DNA of 64,000 nt from DASXZH01 sp036502005 (lineage in GTDB: Bacteria > Armatimonadota > Fimbriimonadia > Fimbriimonadales > Fimbriimonadaceae): NCBI GenBank assembly GCA_036502005.1, contig DASXZH010000078.1, positions 62,001 through 126,000 on the forward strand, in the 5' to 3' direction. The notes under the pieces are model-generated. The model saw only the letters and a list, made by a program, of their open reading frames with translations, was not told the DNA's origin and did not search any database. Made by a program: the position numbers and the translations under genes. Positions 16,775 through 26,304 of this stretch are shown piece by piece (the stretch's first letter is position 1; every line of letters starts with the position of its first letter).

Positions 16775-19185
16775 CCGTCCGCCTCGTAATTCACCCAACT
16801 CGGCGCGAGCTTGAATTGAATAGCGGTGAGGATCAGAATAATAAGAAAAATAAGCCACGCCAGAGCGCTGGCATAACCCATCTTGAAGTAGCCAAAGCCA
16901 TTTCTAAACAGATAGAAAACGGGCACCAAGAGCGAATCGCCGGGACCGGCGGTTTCGCTCGACGGCTTCATTACATAAACACGGTCGAACTCTTGCAAAG
17001 CTCCTATAATCCCAATTACCGCATTAAAGAAAATGATTGGGCTAAGCTGCGGAACCGTGATCGATAAGAACTGCTTTCGAGGTCCCGCTCCATCGATCTC
17101 CGCCGCTTCATAAAGCGAGCGCGGAACGCCTTTCAACCCTGCAAGCCACAGAATCATTCCACTTCCTGCTCCCCAAAGGCCCATCACGATTAGGGCCGGC
17201 TTCGCCCAGGCCTCGGATTGGAGCCAGCCAGGCGCGGGCAGGCTGATCCATTTCTGGATTGTCTCGGCCCAAATGGAGTTCACCAAACCCCGAGAGGGAT
17301 CGGCCGAAAGAACCCAGGTCCACAAGATCGCGCTGGGGATGGTGGGCACAATGGCAGGCATGTAGAAGATCGTTCGATACCACCGCAGACCCCTTACTCG
17401 GGTGTTTAGGAGCATGGCGATGGCAAGGCCGGTGAAAATGCCCAGTGGAACGCCCACGCCGGCCAGATAGAAGGCGTTCGAGAACGCCTTCCAAACATTC
17501 ATCTTGTCGCTTGTTACGGTTGCCGCGTAGTTGGCCATACCAACCCAGCGCGCGTCCGTAAGGTCGTTGTATTCGGTAAAGCTGAGAAAGAGGGAAGCGA
17601 TCATAGGCCCGAGCGTGAACACCACAAAGCCAACGATCCATGGAGAAATAAGCAGGTATCCCCATTTGGCGTCATGGCGGTGCAGTTTGCCTAGCTTCAT
17701 TCTCTTGTACAAGAGAACTAGGACCAATAGGGCCAACACGCCAGCCGCAACAAACGACCAAAACACGACCTGTAAGTTCAGTTCTGGGTGCTTTGTGTGG
17801 TCGTAATAGGCATCTAACTCGTGCTGGACCGTATGCTGGGCCCTTAACAGCGCCTGATGAGGCGTGAGGCTTTTTTGGCAAGCGTTTTCTAACGCTCGCT
17901 GGAGTTCATCCCACATAACCTGGCCCACAAAGGTGACCGGCCTCACACGCGCGTGCGACATAAGATCGATGTGAGTTTTGAGGGCAGCCGCCAGCTTGGG
18001 ATCTGCCGGCTTGTAGATCCGGTAGAGTTCCGCATTGGCATCTTTATTCGATTGGGTAACAAAGATATAGGTGCGGCCCTTATACCGATCCCACGCCGCT
18101 TGCCCTGCGGAATCGATGAGCCGGCCCTCAACGCTGGTTGCAAACTTGATAAATGCCCAGCCTCCTGCAGTGTTCTTGGCCCCTTTTGGGATGGCATAGG
18201 AGAATCCGCCCGTCCAAGTGATGAACGTGTCTTTGTCTTTGGCAAACCGTCCCAGATGCTTGAATCTGGCATCCGGAACAGGCGCGGGATCTACTGCATA
18301 ATCGAGGGTTGGCGCGTACTGCGAGATTGAATTCAGTCGCCAGTTGCCATCGATCTTCATGGCAACCTTGCCCAAGATAAAAGGGTCGTTTTCGTCCGAA
18401 AGGAATCCGCTTTCAAAGTTCCTTGCCTTGTCGTAGCCGCCAATAACTTGGTAGCCGTCCACAATGAACTGAAGGGCTTCCTCAGATTCTTTGGAGTCCG
18501 CCGTACATGTTCGGCCATCAGCGCTTATGAACTTGGCGTCGTTCTGAAACGCGTACATGTAAAGCCACGAGTTGCCGTAGTTGGGAATGAATCCGGCGAT
18601 TTTCAGGGTCCCATCCGGACTGAATTCGGTTAGGGTCTTGGAATAGGCCAGAAGCTCGGTCCATGTTCGCGGTGGACGGTTGGGGTCAAGCCCAGCCTTT
18701 TCCAGTTCCGCCGCGTGTTGGCGGAATAAGGCACGGTTCCAATAGAGGGCTCGGTTATCGGCTTCAGCGGGGATGCCGTAAACCTGTCCATCGTAAGTCA
18801 CCTCTTGCCAAGTTGAAGGATAATAATCTTTCGGCAAAGGGTCTTCCGGATCGGCAATGTCCCGGGCGATTAGATTATTCAGGCTCTCAAAAGCGCCCCT
18901 GCTGGCCCAATCGCTGATTGTGAACCGATCTTGAATGATCACGTCAGGAGCAACGTTTCCCACAACGGCGGTCATCAACTTTTGAGGATCGGTGCCGCCC
19001 GCGCCCATGGAAATGGCTCGCAAGTTGTATTCGGGGTGGCGCTTTTGGAACTCTCTTAAAACGGCCTGCTGGCCCTGACTGTTTTCATTCAGGGCTGTTC
19101 CCCAAATGATCACATCTTCTTTAGGTTGGGCAGAGCATAGGCAAGTGAGGAAGCATAGGAGGCCGAACAGGTGGGCACGCTTCAT
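16771..19185 (-). CDS. Fused extracellular solute-binding protein and MalF-like ABC permease
   Basis: After a signal peptide (about residues 1-19), residues about 22-440 are a family 1 sugar-binding protein (EDVIIWGTALNENSQGQQAV, PDVIIQDRF, ALYWNRALFRQHA, GKVAMKIDGNWRL, GGFSYAIPKGAKNTAGGWAFIKF). From about 480 there is a membrane segment (VVFWSFVAAGVLALLVLVLLY). A permease domain then begins at GYLLISPWIVGFVVFTLGP, with EAA loop SLYEAAEIDGAGPRKQFLSITVPQLS. These two parts are normally separate proteins. The fusion tethers one binding domain per permease. The partner permease overlaps by four bases. ATP hydrolysis must come from an ATPase encoded elsewhere. Confidence 0.9.
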   Translation of the reverse strand: MKRAHLFGLLCFLTCLCSAQPKEDVIIWGTALNENSQGQQAVLREFQKRHPEYNLRAISMGAGGTDPQKLMTAVVGNVAPDVIIQDRFTISDWASRGAFESLNNLIARDIADPEDPLPKDYYPSTWQEVTYDGQVYGIPAEADNRALYWNRALFRQHAAELEKAGLDPNRPPRTWTELLAYSKTLTEFSPDGTLKIAGFIPNYGNSWLYMYAFQNDAKFISADGRTCTADSKESEEALQFIVDGYQVIGGYDKARNFESGFLSDENDPFILGKVAMKIDGNWRLNSISQYAPTLDYAVDPAPVPDARFKHLGRFAKDKDTFITWTGGFSYAIPKGAKNTAGGWAFIKFATSVEGRLIDSAGQAAWDRYKGRTYIFVTQSNKDANAELYRIYKPADPKLAAALKTHIDLMSHARVRPVTFVGQVMWDELQRALENACQKSLTPHQALLRAQHTVQHELDAYYDHTKHPELNLQVVFWSFVAAGVLALLVLVLLYKRMKLGKLHRHDAKWGYLLISPWIVGFVVFTLGPMIASLFLSFTEYNDLTDARWVGMANYAATVTSDKMNVWKAFSNAFYLAGVGVPLGIFTGLAIAMLLNTRVRGLRWYRTIFYMPAIVPTIPSAILWTWVLSADPSRGLVNSIWAETIQKWISLPAPGWLQSEAWAKPALIVMGLWGAGSGMILWLAGLKGVPRSLYEAAEIDGAGPRKQFLSITVPQLSPIIFFNAVIGIIGALQEFDRVYVMKPSSETAGPGDSLLVPVFYLFRNGFGYFKMGYASALAWLIFLIILILTAIQFKLAPSWVNYEADG

Positions 19186-19195
19186 CGCTTACTTC

Positions 19196-19201
19196 ATTCT
19201 A
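19196..19201 (-). promoter_or_regulatory. -10 box TAGAAT of the ABC transporter operon
   Basis: On the minus strand TAGAAT lies 10 bases before the ATG at 19185, predicting a leader of only a few bases for the operon running down to 13248. Confidence 0.45.
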
Positions 19202-19234
19202 TCGTTTGGCGGAGAGAATATTCATAATGCTTCT

Positions 19235-19957
19235 GTGGAACCCAACTACTCGCTGTTCTTCAGAAATGGCAAGCTCGTCAACTACGGAAACATAAGTCAA
19301 CTAGATCGTCCCGATCTAGTATTTGTGGCAAAGGCAAGTTTTTCATTTGAGCCGGACGCGAACGGTCGGCCAGGTGGCAAAGAATTTGATCGCATAGGGC
19401 AACTAGAAACCGCGCTAATAAATGAGCTGGCGCGCCACAAAGGTGTGCATGTGGGACATATCACAAAAACGGGTGTGATGGAAGTAGTATTTCGCTTTCC
19501 ACAAGAAACTCCCAAAAGCGTTTCTCTCAAGACTGGATTTTTTAAATCGCAGAATTTTTCGCTGGAGTCGTTGAATGATCCTGAATGGAGTTGGCATAAA
19601 AAGGAGATGCTACCTACGGTTGAGGAACAGACCGACATTTCTTACCGCATGCTCTACGCAAAACTTGCGGAGGCAGGGGATGATAATAGCAAGCCTCGCA
19701 ACGTGGAGTTTGCCGCTACATTTTTCTCGGCAGAAGATAGAGGTTTATTCTTAAAAGATGTTGAGGTTTAGGGATTTTCTACTGTAAAAACGGAAACTTG
19801 GGAGCCGGAATCTGACCCGCAGCAATACTGGTGCACCTTTCATCAAATGACCGGTATTGAATGGATTCCGATGGGCGCCAAATACAACCTTCTGAATGAC
19901 CTTGCAAACAAGTGTAATGGCGGATTCGATGGATGGGATACTCCAATCGTAAAGTAA
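19235..19957 (+). pseudogene. DUF695/RraB-like protein interrupted by one in-frame TAG
   Basis: A frame from GTG 19235 to TAG 19771 continues in the same frame to TAA 19957. The first part resembles DUF695 (RPDLVFVAKASF, IGQLETALINELARH, GVHVGHITKTGVMEVVF). The second resembles the RraB/ribonuclease E inhibitor fold, and it spans the stop: LAEAGDDNSKPRNVEFAATFF, FLKDVEV-stop-GFSTVKTETW, ending GGFDGWDTPIV, the DGW signature of that family. The stop replaces one residue, so a single base change would restore a protein of about 240 residues. CATAAT lies six bases before the GTG. It is a recent nonsense mutation or a sequence error; readthrough is less likely. Confidence 0.75.
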
Positions 19958-20043
19958 CAACCGACGTCCAAGTAAGCGAGTCTCCGGAGAAGCTCCCCCC
20001 AAATTTCGGAGCAACAAAACAGATGTCAGGAACCTTAAATCAA

Positions 20044-20745
20044 ATGAAACTGATCGCCGCAGTAATTTGCCTGGCAGGCGGCGGGTTTGCCGCGTCGTTG
20101 CGTCATCAGGCCATCGAGTTGCCCTCCCAAAAGGTGCAAGCCGACATGGAAAAGTTTATCGGTTGCGCCTTAATCGGTTCTTACGGCTCGGCATCGACGA
20201 AACCATCCGGCAAACGCGAAATTTATGAAGCGCTGAACATCAAGAAGAATCGCTTCTCGTTCCCCCGCTCGTTTAACCAAAAGATCACTCTCGCCAAAAT
20301 GGCCGCGCCCGGGGACGATACAAACAGATGGGACCAGAATGCAGAGATCCCGGTTCGAGTCACAGGCTATGTCGCGTTTCTCATTCAGAACTTTGAAGGA
20401 GAATCCTGCAACTGCTTTAAGCATGATGATGCCCACAGCGATACCCATATCGACCTGGTTATGGATCCCGATGAAACGGCCGATTTTACGAAGCACGTGG
20501 TTGTGGAGATAACGCCAAGGATGAAGTATTTGGCTAAGACTCGTGGCCTGAATTGGAGTTCTAATTCACTATCGAAGCAATTCTTAGGAAAGCGAGTGAC
20601 GGTTGAAGGTTGGCTGATGTGGGATGGAGAGCACGGGAAACAAGCCCAGAATACGCACCCCCATGATCCATCTCATTTGAACTGGCGAGCTACCTGTTGG
20701 GAAGTTCATCCGGTCACGAATATTTATTTGGCGGGGAAGGGATAG
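20044..20745 (+). CDS. Secreted protein of unknown function, OB-like C-terminal pattern
   Basis: The frame opens at 19933, but the ATG at 20044 begins a clear signal peptide (MKLIAAVICLAGGGFAAS). The mature protein has PVRVTGYVAFLIQNFEGESCNC, DAHSDTHIDLVMDPDET, VVEITPRMKYLAK, and GKRVTVEGWLMWDGEH followed by RATCWEVHPVT. This chain of beta strands with a late G-x-x-V-x-V-E-G-W-L block looks like an OB-type barrel that occurs in uncharacterised bacterial exported proteins. The function is unknown. The stop codon TAG lies in the following repeat. Confidence 0.7.
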   Translation: MKLIAAVICLAGGGFAASLRHQAIELPSQKVQADMEKFIGCALIGSYGSASTKPSGKREIYEALNIKKNRFSFPRSFNQKITLAKMAAPGDDTNRWDQNAEIPVRVTGYVAFLIQNFEGESCNCFKHDDAHSDTHIDLVMDPDETADFTKHVVVEITPRMKYLAKTRGLNWSSNSLSKQFLGKRVTVEGWLMWDGEHGKQAQNTHPHDPSHLNWRATCWEVHPVTNIYLAGKG

Positions 20746-20826
20746 GGGATAGGGGATAGGCGTTAAGGCTAGAGGAGTTTAAAGGTTTACGTTGCGTTCC
20801 GACACCTATCTTCTATCCCCTATCAG
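20738..20826. repeat. Inverted pair of GGGATA-word repeats between convergent genes
   Basis: The left arm, about 20738-20761, is GGGATAGGGGATAGGGGATA. The right arm, about 20804-20826, is its complement in form (CCTATCTTCTATCCCCTATC). The spacer is about 43 bases. It supplies the stop of the gene on the left and ends just short of the stop of the minus-strand gene at 20835. Confidence 0.7.
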
Positions 20827-20834
20827 CTATTTTG

Positions 20835-22529
20835 TTAATGAAGAGGCCGGCTATCCAGCACTGCCATATCGGATTGAGTTCCGTCAGGTAGAACCGTCCT
20901 CGCAGTGATGTGGAACACCGTGTGGCTCATGTCGTCGAGGCCCTCGATGTGGAGCTTCGGCGTCGTGAAGTTGCCGCCGCGATCAGCCACCACCGCAACG
21001 TCCGCGAGTTGCCCGCTAACATCCGCGTGTGGTCCAATAACGGTCTTGTAGTGAACCTGGATCAGAACCGTCGATCCCGGAGGGGCGCTGCCTGCAATCA
21101 CAAGCGGATTAGCGATCGCTTGCGAGGCTAAGGGCGAAGCGATGATGGGGATGAACGCCTTCATCGAAATGTTGCCCGAAACACCCATCATCTGCGGGGA
21201 TTCGATGGTGTAGGTCTGGCCGCCGTTTGGAGGCACGATAGTTGCCGTAACAATATCCCCGCCAAAGCGGTCATAGGGTTGAACGGTGTAATCGCCGGTA
21301 TACACTCCCGGGCTCGTCTCGCTCAATGGAGCGGTATCGCCGTTACCGAGAGTAACCGTAACCTGGCAACCAGGGGCCGCGCTCAAGCTGAAGTGAACAT
21401 GGTTACCAGGTGCAAGGGTTCCCGTGCCTGTGTGGATGAAGTTTGAGGTTATGCTGTTACCAATAACCGAGAAGTTCCACTTCTTGGAAGCCACATTTCC
21501 TGCCTTATCGCCTACTGAAAATGCAACCGAATATTGCCCAGGAGACAGGTCGTTTGGCAAATCGTAGGTCAGATTGCTATCAGTGATTTTGCAGCTTCCG
21601 GTAACGTCCTGGCCGTTAAACGTCATGTGGATTTTTGCGGGATCGATTCCGCTCGCGTCATCGACGAAATGAACCTTCATCTCGGGCTTGAACCCACTGA
21701 TAACGGCATTATCGACAGGGAACGCGGCCGAGATTACTGGCGGCGTCATATCGACGTTTAGGTTGGTAACGCCTGGAGAATAATAAGTCTTGTCCCCAAG
21801 AGTTAGCTTGGCCATCGCGGTTGCAGCAATAACCGTAACCGGCGAGGTCGCGCTGGGCGTCCACGTGGCTGTATAAGTGCCGGGCTGCGATTCGGTCATG
21901 GGTATGTCGCCGGAAATCCCCGGCATCACGAGCGCTGCTTTTCCGCCAGGACTACCGGTTAGCGTAAATTGAACGGCTTGCCCGCCTGCCAACCAACCGT
22001 TTACATTATCGGCCAGCTTTAAGGGCGCGGTGGTTTGTATCTGGCTGTTCGCCTGTAATGTATCCGTCGTGTTAACGGTTTGGGTGTTCATGGCATCTGC
22101 CATGTCAATATCGACCGTTCGGTTCGAAGCATCCCAGTTGACGGTAGCCCCAAAGGTTTCGCTCAAGAATCTTAACGGCACCAATGTTGTGCCGCCCATA
22201 AGAACGGCTGGCTGATCCAACGGCTGGTCTTGGCCATTTACTTTGGCATTTGAATCGCCGATATGCATAACGACATCGGTGCTCCCCTTGTTGATCGTGA
22301 TCTGTTGCGCGTTTTGATCCCAATCGACATTGGCTCCGAGGCTCTCTAGAACCCCTCGAAGCGGGACCATCACTCGGCCGCCGATCATTCGGGCGCTTCC
22401 ACTGCTAATTGCGACGGCCTGGCCATTTACGTCGACAGTAATTCCGCAGCCCGATTGCGCGTAAAGCGCGCTTGCGAGCACCAAGCTGCCGGCCAAAGTT
22501 GCGCCCCGCATGAGTTTCTTAAGTTGCAT
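20835..22529 (-). CDS. Secreted protein with copper-amine-oxidase-type N-terminal domains and Ig-like repeats
   Basis: The signal peptide is about residues 1-24. Residues about 27-145 are the Cu_amine_oxidN1 module, seen twice as the couplet VMVPLRGVLESLGANVDWD and TLVPLRFLSETFGATVNWD. These domains are usually cell-surface binding or structural modules, not oxidases. The remainder consists of Ig-like/bacterial big-domain segments (KAALVMPGISGDIPMTESQPG, GIDPAKIHMTFNGQDV, TVTLGNGDTAPLSETSPG), some of which repeat the PGxYTxxxT pattern. A purine-rich GGGAGAG ten bases before the ATG gives ribosome binding. An envelope-associated role is inferred. Confidence 0.85.
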   Translation of the reverse strand: MQLKKLMRGATLAGSLVLASALYAQSGCGITVDVNGQAVAISSGSARMIGGRVMVPLRGVLESLGANVDWDQNAQQITINKGSTDVVMHIGDSNAKVNGQDQPLDQPAVLMGGTTLVPLRFLSETFGATVNWDASNRTVDIDMADAMNTQTVNTTDTLQANSQIQTTAPLKLADNVNGWLAGGQAVQFTLTGSPGGKAALVMPGISGDIPMTESQPGTYTATWTPSATSPVTVIAATAMAKLTLGDKTYYSPGVTNLNVDMTPPVISAAFPVDNAVISGFKPEMKVHFVDDASGIDPAKIHMTFNGQDVTGSCKITDSNLTYDLPNDLSPGQYSVAFSVGDKAGNVASKKWNFSVIGNSITSNFIHTGTGTLAPGNHVHFSLSAAPGCQVTVTLGNGDTAPLSETSPGVYTGDYTVQPYDRFGGDIVTATIVPPNGGQTYTIESPQMMGVSGNISMKAFIPIIASPLASQAIANPLVIAGSAPPGSTVLIQVHYKTVIGPHADVSGQLADVAVVADRGGNFTTPKLHIEGLDDMSHTVFHITARTVLPDGTQSDMAVLDSRPLH

Positions 22530-22683
22530 TTCTGTTTCTCTCCCTTATTCAAGACACACCCGCACGCGAACATCTTAATTGCTTTTGACCCGACTCGTTT
22601 CGGCGCGGTTCCGGGAGTCGTGAAGCGGTTATATACGACACCGTGCCTTAAAAGGTCCAATTTGGAGGTACTTTTAAGCTTGA

Positions 22684-25338
22684 ATGAAAAGGGCTCTCCC
22701 CATTTTTTGTATTCTGCCTGCTCTCGTGTTTGGCCAGAGCACTCCTGCGACAAGCTTGCCGCCTGCCAAAAGCCTATTGGCCAATATTCATCCCCGTGAG
22801 CTTGGTCCCACCACCATGGGCGGTCGCGTCACGTCTCTTTCTGTTTATGAAAAGGAGCCGCGCATTTTTCTCGTCGGTGCGGCCGCAGGCGGAATTTGGA
22901 AAACGGAAAACGGAGGCTTAACCTTCACCCCCATTTTTACGAACGAGGGTTCGGCCAGTATTGGAGATGTTGAGATATCTCAGAGCGATCCCAATCTTAT
23001 ATGGGTCGCTACGGGCGAAGGCACAAGCCGAAACTCGGTTGGTTGGGGCGATGGCATTTATAAATCGACCGATGGCGGAAAGACGTGGGCCAACATGGGC
23101 CTTACCAACACGTTCAGCTTCACAAAAGTTGTTCTTGACCCGAAAGACAAGAACACCGTCTTTGCCGGCGCCCTCGGCCAAACCTGGGGTTATAACCAAG
23201 ACCGTGGCGTTTACAAGACCACCGATGGCGGCAAGACTTGGCAGCGAACTCTGTATGTCGATGACAAAACCGGCGTCGCCGATATGGTTATGAATCCGAC
23301 GAATCATCACGAGTTGCTAGCCGCTATGTGGCAGCATTTGCGTCTTCCGTACAGCTTTATCAGCGGTGGGCCAGGATCCGGCCTTTATCGAAGCACCGAT
23401 GGCGGAGCCAGTTGGCATCAAGTTCACAAGGGGCTGCCTACGAGCGCCCTAGGGCGCATCGGTCTCAGCTATTTCCACAAGGACACACGCGTCGTCATCG
23501 CCACTGTCGAAGCCAAAGAAGGCGGGGGGCTTTATCGAAGCACGGATGGCGGCGAAACTTGGGCAAAAATCAGCGGCTTAAACCCGCGTCCATTTTATTT
23601 CAGCCTACCTAGACAGGACCCGCAAGATGTAAACAGGATTTATGAGTCGTCGACGACAATCCATGTTTCTGAAAATATGGGCAAATCTTTCGACGATTTG
23701 CCGAGTTCCGTTCACGTGGACCACCACGCTTTTTGGATCGATCCGGCCGACAACAACCATATTCTTATTGGCGAAGACGGCGGAGTCGGTCAAACGCGAG
23801 ATCGGGGCAAAACCTGGGATCATCTCAACTCCATGCGTATTGGCCAGTTCTACGCGGTCACATTCGATATGCGAAAACCATATTGGGTTTATGGAGGCAT
23901 GCAAGACAATGGATGCTGGGCGGGGCCGACCCAAACATCTCACGGCGGCGTGAGCTTCTGGGATTTCTTCCCGGTAAATGGCGGCGATGGATTTCACGTG
24001 CAAGTCGATCCCAACGATTGGACCACGCTCTACAGCGAGAGCCAAGGCGGTGCCTTGGAACGTCTTGATCAAAAGTACGGCGGTGGTAAGTTCATCGCTC
24101 CTCGGGCTCCGAAGGGTGAGAAATACCGCGCGAATTGGAGCACGCCATTCATCCTCTCGAGCTTTAACTCCAAAACAATCTACTTTGGCGGTAATAAGCT
24201 GCACAAATCGGTAGACCGGGGCGACCACTGGACAGCCATAAGTGGAGATCTCACCCGCAATAACCCTGCATGGCAGAAGCCGGGTGAGGGAAGTATCAGC
24301 CCGGAAGATACGGGTGCCGAAGCGTATGACACGATTATCACAATCAGCGAATCCCCACTAAAGCAAGGGCTGCTCTGGGTTGGAACGGACGATGGGCTTG
24401 TTCAACTTACCCAGGACGATGGCGTTCATTGGACGAACGTGACGGCAAACATTAAAGATCTTCCTAACTACACCTGGGTTTCGCGGGTCACTGCCAGCCG
24501 ATTTGTTGAGGGGCGGGCCTACGCCACCTTTGATGGGCACCGCAACAACGACTACAAAACTTATGTGTACGCCACCGAAGACTTCGGCAAGACCTGGTCC
24601 AAACTAAACTCGAACCTGCCTGCCGACGAGCCTTGCTACGTGATCAAGGAAGGGCTGAAGAACCCGAGCCTTCTTATGCTGGGAACGGAGTTTTCGCTCT
24701 ATTTCTCGTTTGATAGGGGCCAAAGCTGGACCAAATACCAAGCAACTAACTGGCCCACCGTACCGGTTCATGATTTAGAGATCCAGCCGCAATCGGAAGA
24801 TTTACTGATCGCAACTCACGGCAGATCGCTTTGGATCTTGCACATTGGCGGATTGGACGACCTTACTCCGGAGAACCTCCAAAAAGACGTTTTTCTGGCA
24901 AAGCCCAGCAATGTGTACGAGTTCGGAAACGTGACGGGCAGGGAATCGGAAGGGGACCGTTATTGGTCGGCTCCGAACACCCAGCCGGGCACCTCGTTCT
25001 TCTACTACTTAAAAAGCGACGGAAAGGGCACCGGCCAAATAAAGGTGACCGATGCCGCAAGTTCCCGAACTGTTGAGAACTTCGACGCACCCCTAAAGGC
25101 GGGCTTAAACGCAGTCAGTTGGATGACGCCAAGAAGGCTGGCCCCTGGAGATTATCGGGTGGTACTCACTATTGCGGGCAAGGATTATGTGACTTCGCTA
25201 AGGGTTGAGGAAGTGACCGACGAGCAAACAGCCTCCCAACCGCGCATTGCCACAGGAACTGTAACTCCTCTTGAAAGCGAAGACAAGGAAGTGCAGAAAA
25301 AGAAAGAAACCGACGACGAGCCTGGCGACAAAGGCTGA
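22684..25338 (+). CDS. Secreted BNR/Asp-box (sortilin-like) beta-propeller protein, 884 aa
   Basis: The signal peptide is residues 1-18 (ending LVFGQ). Many Asp-box repeats follow: YKSTDGGKTW, YKTTDGGKTW, YRSTDGGASW, YRSTDGGETW, TRDRGKTW, VDRGDHW, TEDFGKTW, FDRGQSW. Their spacing fits one or two seven-to-ten-bladed propellers of the VPS10/xyloglucanase-like type. The last 150 residues are a smaller beta domain, and the C-terminal tail is acidic and lysine-rich. Enzymatic activity is not evident. GGAGGT lies 14 bases before the ATG, rather far for a ribosome binding site. The stop overlaps the rsmG start (TGATG). Confidence 0.85.
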   Translation: MKRALPIFCILPALVFGQSTPATSLPPAKSLLANIHPRELGPTTMGGRVTSLSVYEKEPRIFLVGAAAGGIWKTENGGLTFTPIFTNEGSASIGDVEISQSDPNLIWVATGEGTSRNSVGWGDGIYKSTDGGKTWANMGLTNTFSFTKVVLDPKDKNTVFAGALGQTWGYNQDRGVYKTTDGGKTWQRTLYVDDKTGVADMVMNPTNHHELLAAMWQHLRLPYSFISGGPGSGLYRSTDGGASWHQVHKGLPTSALGRIGLSYFHKDTRVVIATVEAKEGGGLYRSTDGGETWAKISGLNPRPFYFSLPRQDPQDVNRIYESSTTIHVSENMGKSFDDLPSSVHVDHHAFWIDPADNNHILIGEDGGVGQTRDRGKTWDHLNSMRIGQFYAVTFDMRKPYWVYGGMQDNGCWAGPTQTSHGGVSFWDFFPVNGGDGFHVQVDPNDWTTLYSESQGGALERLDQKYGGGKFIAPRAPKGEKYRANWSTPFILSSFNSKTIYFGGNKLHKSVDRGDHWTAISGDLTRNNPAWQKPGEGSISPEDTGAEAYDTIITISESPLKQGLLWVGTDDGLVQLTQDDGVHWTNVTANIKDLPNYTWVSRVTASRFVEGRAYATFDGHRNNDYKTYVYATEDFGKTWSKLNSNLPADEPCYVIKEGLKNPSLLMLGTEFSLYFSFDRGQSWTKYQATNWPTVPVHDLEIQPQSEDLLIATHGRSLWILHIGGLDDLTPENLQKDVFLAKPSNVYEFGNVTGRESEGDRYWSAPNTQPGTSFFYYLKSDGKGTGQIKVTDAASSRTVENFDAPLKAGLNAVSWMTPRRLAPGDYRVVLTIAGKDYVTSLRVEEVTDEQTASQPRIATGTVTPLESEDKEVQKKKETDDEPGDKG

Positions 25339-26030
25339 TGGACGAAAAGGCTCTTTTTGCCGCTGCCTGCGCGCTGGATTTGGATTTAGCAAGCGCCCAA
25401 ATTCAGCAGTTTGCGGCGTTTGAGGAGAGCCTTTATGCAGCTAATAAAAGCATGAACCTGACAAGGGTGCCACGGGAAGAGTGTTGGTCTCGGCACTTTA
25501 TCGATTCGCTCCTTTTTCACGATTTGATACCAAATGGCTCAAGGGTGCTCGATATCGGGACCGGCCCGGGTTTCCCGGCTTGGCCCTTGGCCTGTGCGCG
25601 TCCCGATTTGCAGGTAGTTGCTCTTGATTCATCAGGCAAGATGTTGGGGTTCCTAAAGCAACATTTGCTTCCTAATTTGAAGGTTGTTAAAGGCAGAGCC
25701 GAGGAGCTAAACGCCCGTGAGGAATTCGATGCGGTTACCGGCCGCGCGGTGGCTCGGCTTCCTGTTTTCATGGAAATCGCGGCGGCGGCGGCGAAAATTA
25801 AAGGCGTTGTTATTCCGATGCGAACGGCGAGAGATGCGCAGGAGATCGAGGCATGCAACTTCCTGGCCCTTGGCTTAAAGTTGGAAAAGGCCTGCGAGCG
25901 TTCTCTGCCGATTGGCGGCGAAGGAGACGAAGAAGTGCATCGCCTGTTTCCCCTTTTTCGCAAGTTCAAAAAAACTCCCGTTCGCTTTCCAAGAAGTTGG
26001 GCGGAGATTAAGAGAGGCGCTGGAACTTAG
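25338..26030 (+). CDS. rsmG: 16S rRNA (guanine527-N7)-methyltransferase
   Basis: RsmG (GidB) methylates G527 of 16S rRNA using S-adenosylmethionine. Its hallmarks are present: NKSMNLTRV and the HFIDSLLF segment, the AdoMet loop VLDIGTGPGFPAWPLA, VVALDSSGKMLGFL, and FDAVTGRAVARLP. The ATG overlaps the stop of the preceding BNR gene, so translation is coupled. The last residues and the stop codon (GT then TAG) come from the flanking GAACTTAG repeat. Length is normal for the family. Confidence 0.93.
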   Translation: MDEKALFAAACALDLDLASAQIQQFAAFEESLYAANKSMNLTRVPREECWSRHFIDSLLFHDLIPNGSRVLDIGTGPGFPAWPLACARPDLQVVALDSSGKMLGFLKQHLLPNLKVVKGRAEELNAREEFDAVTGRAVARLPVFMEIAAAAAKIKGVVIPMRTARDAQEIEACNFLALGLKLEKACERSLPIGGEGDEEVHRLFPLFRKFKKTPVRFPRSWAEIKRGAGT

Positions 26031-26304
26031 AACCTAGAACTTAGAACGCAGAAACGGAGAATGCAGAACGGAGAATGCGGAACCTAAATCCTAGAAGGAG
26101 GACGGAGAAAGCAGACTCTCGGAAAGCCAGGGAGCCGTCTGCGAGCAAAACGGGTATGGAATCTATATCTGATCAGTTTTTGATCGCACGGGGTGTTTCT
26201 CTTCTACGTTCCAGTTTTAACGCTCTCTGGACCAGTTGCCACCGTCCTCCGTCCTCCGTCCTCCGTCCTCCGCTCTCCGCACTGCGTTCTAAGTTCTACG
26301 TTCT
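26023..26304. repeat. Inverted pair of simple-word repeats between convergent rsmG and TM-protein genes
   Basis: The left arm, about 26023-26102, consists of GAACTTAGAACCTAG and GGAGAATGC words. The right arm, about 26242-26304, is the complement in order (CCGTCCTCCGTCCTCC, then CTGCGTTCTAAGTTCT). An exact 16-base core AGAACTTAGAACGCAG matches on opposite strands. The spacer of about 140 bases holds no gene. Both flanking stop codons lie in or at the arms. Confidence 0.75.

Noticed and set aside
16775..16858. Upstream extension of the MalG-like permease start
   Set aside because: It would lie inside the preceding gene. The TTGA overlap at 16771-16774 gives a better coupled start and a sensible first membrane helix.
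19769..19771. Amber readthrough or pyrrolysine at the RraB-like gene
   Set aside because: TAG ends many ordinary genes in this window, and no suppressor elements are visible. A point mutation is simpler.
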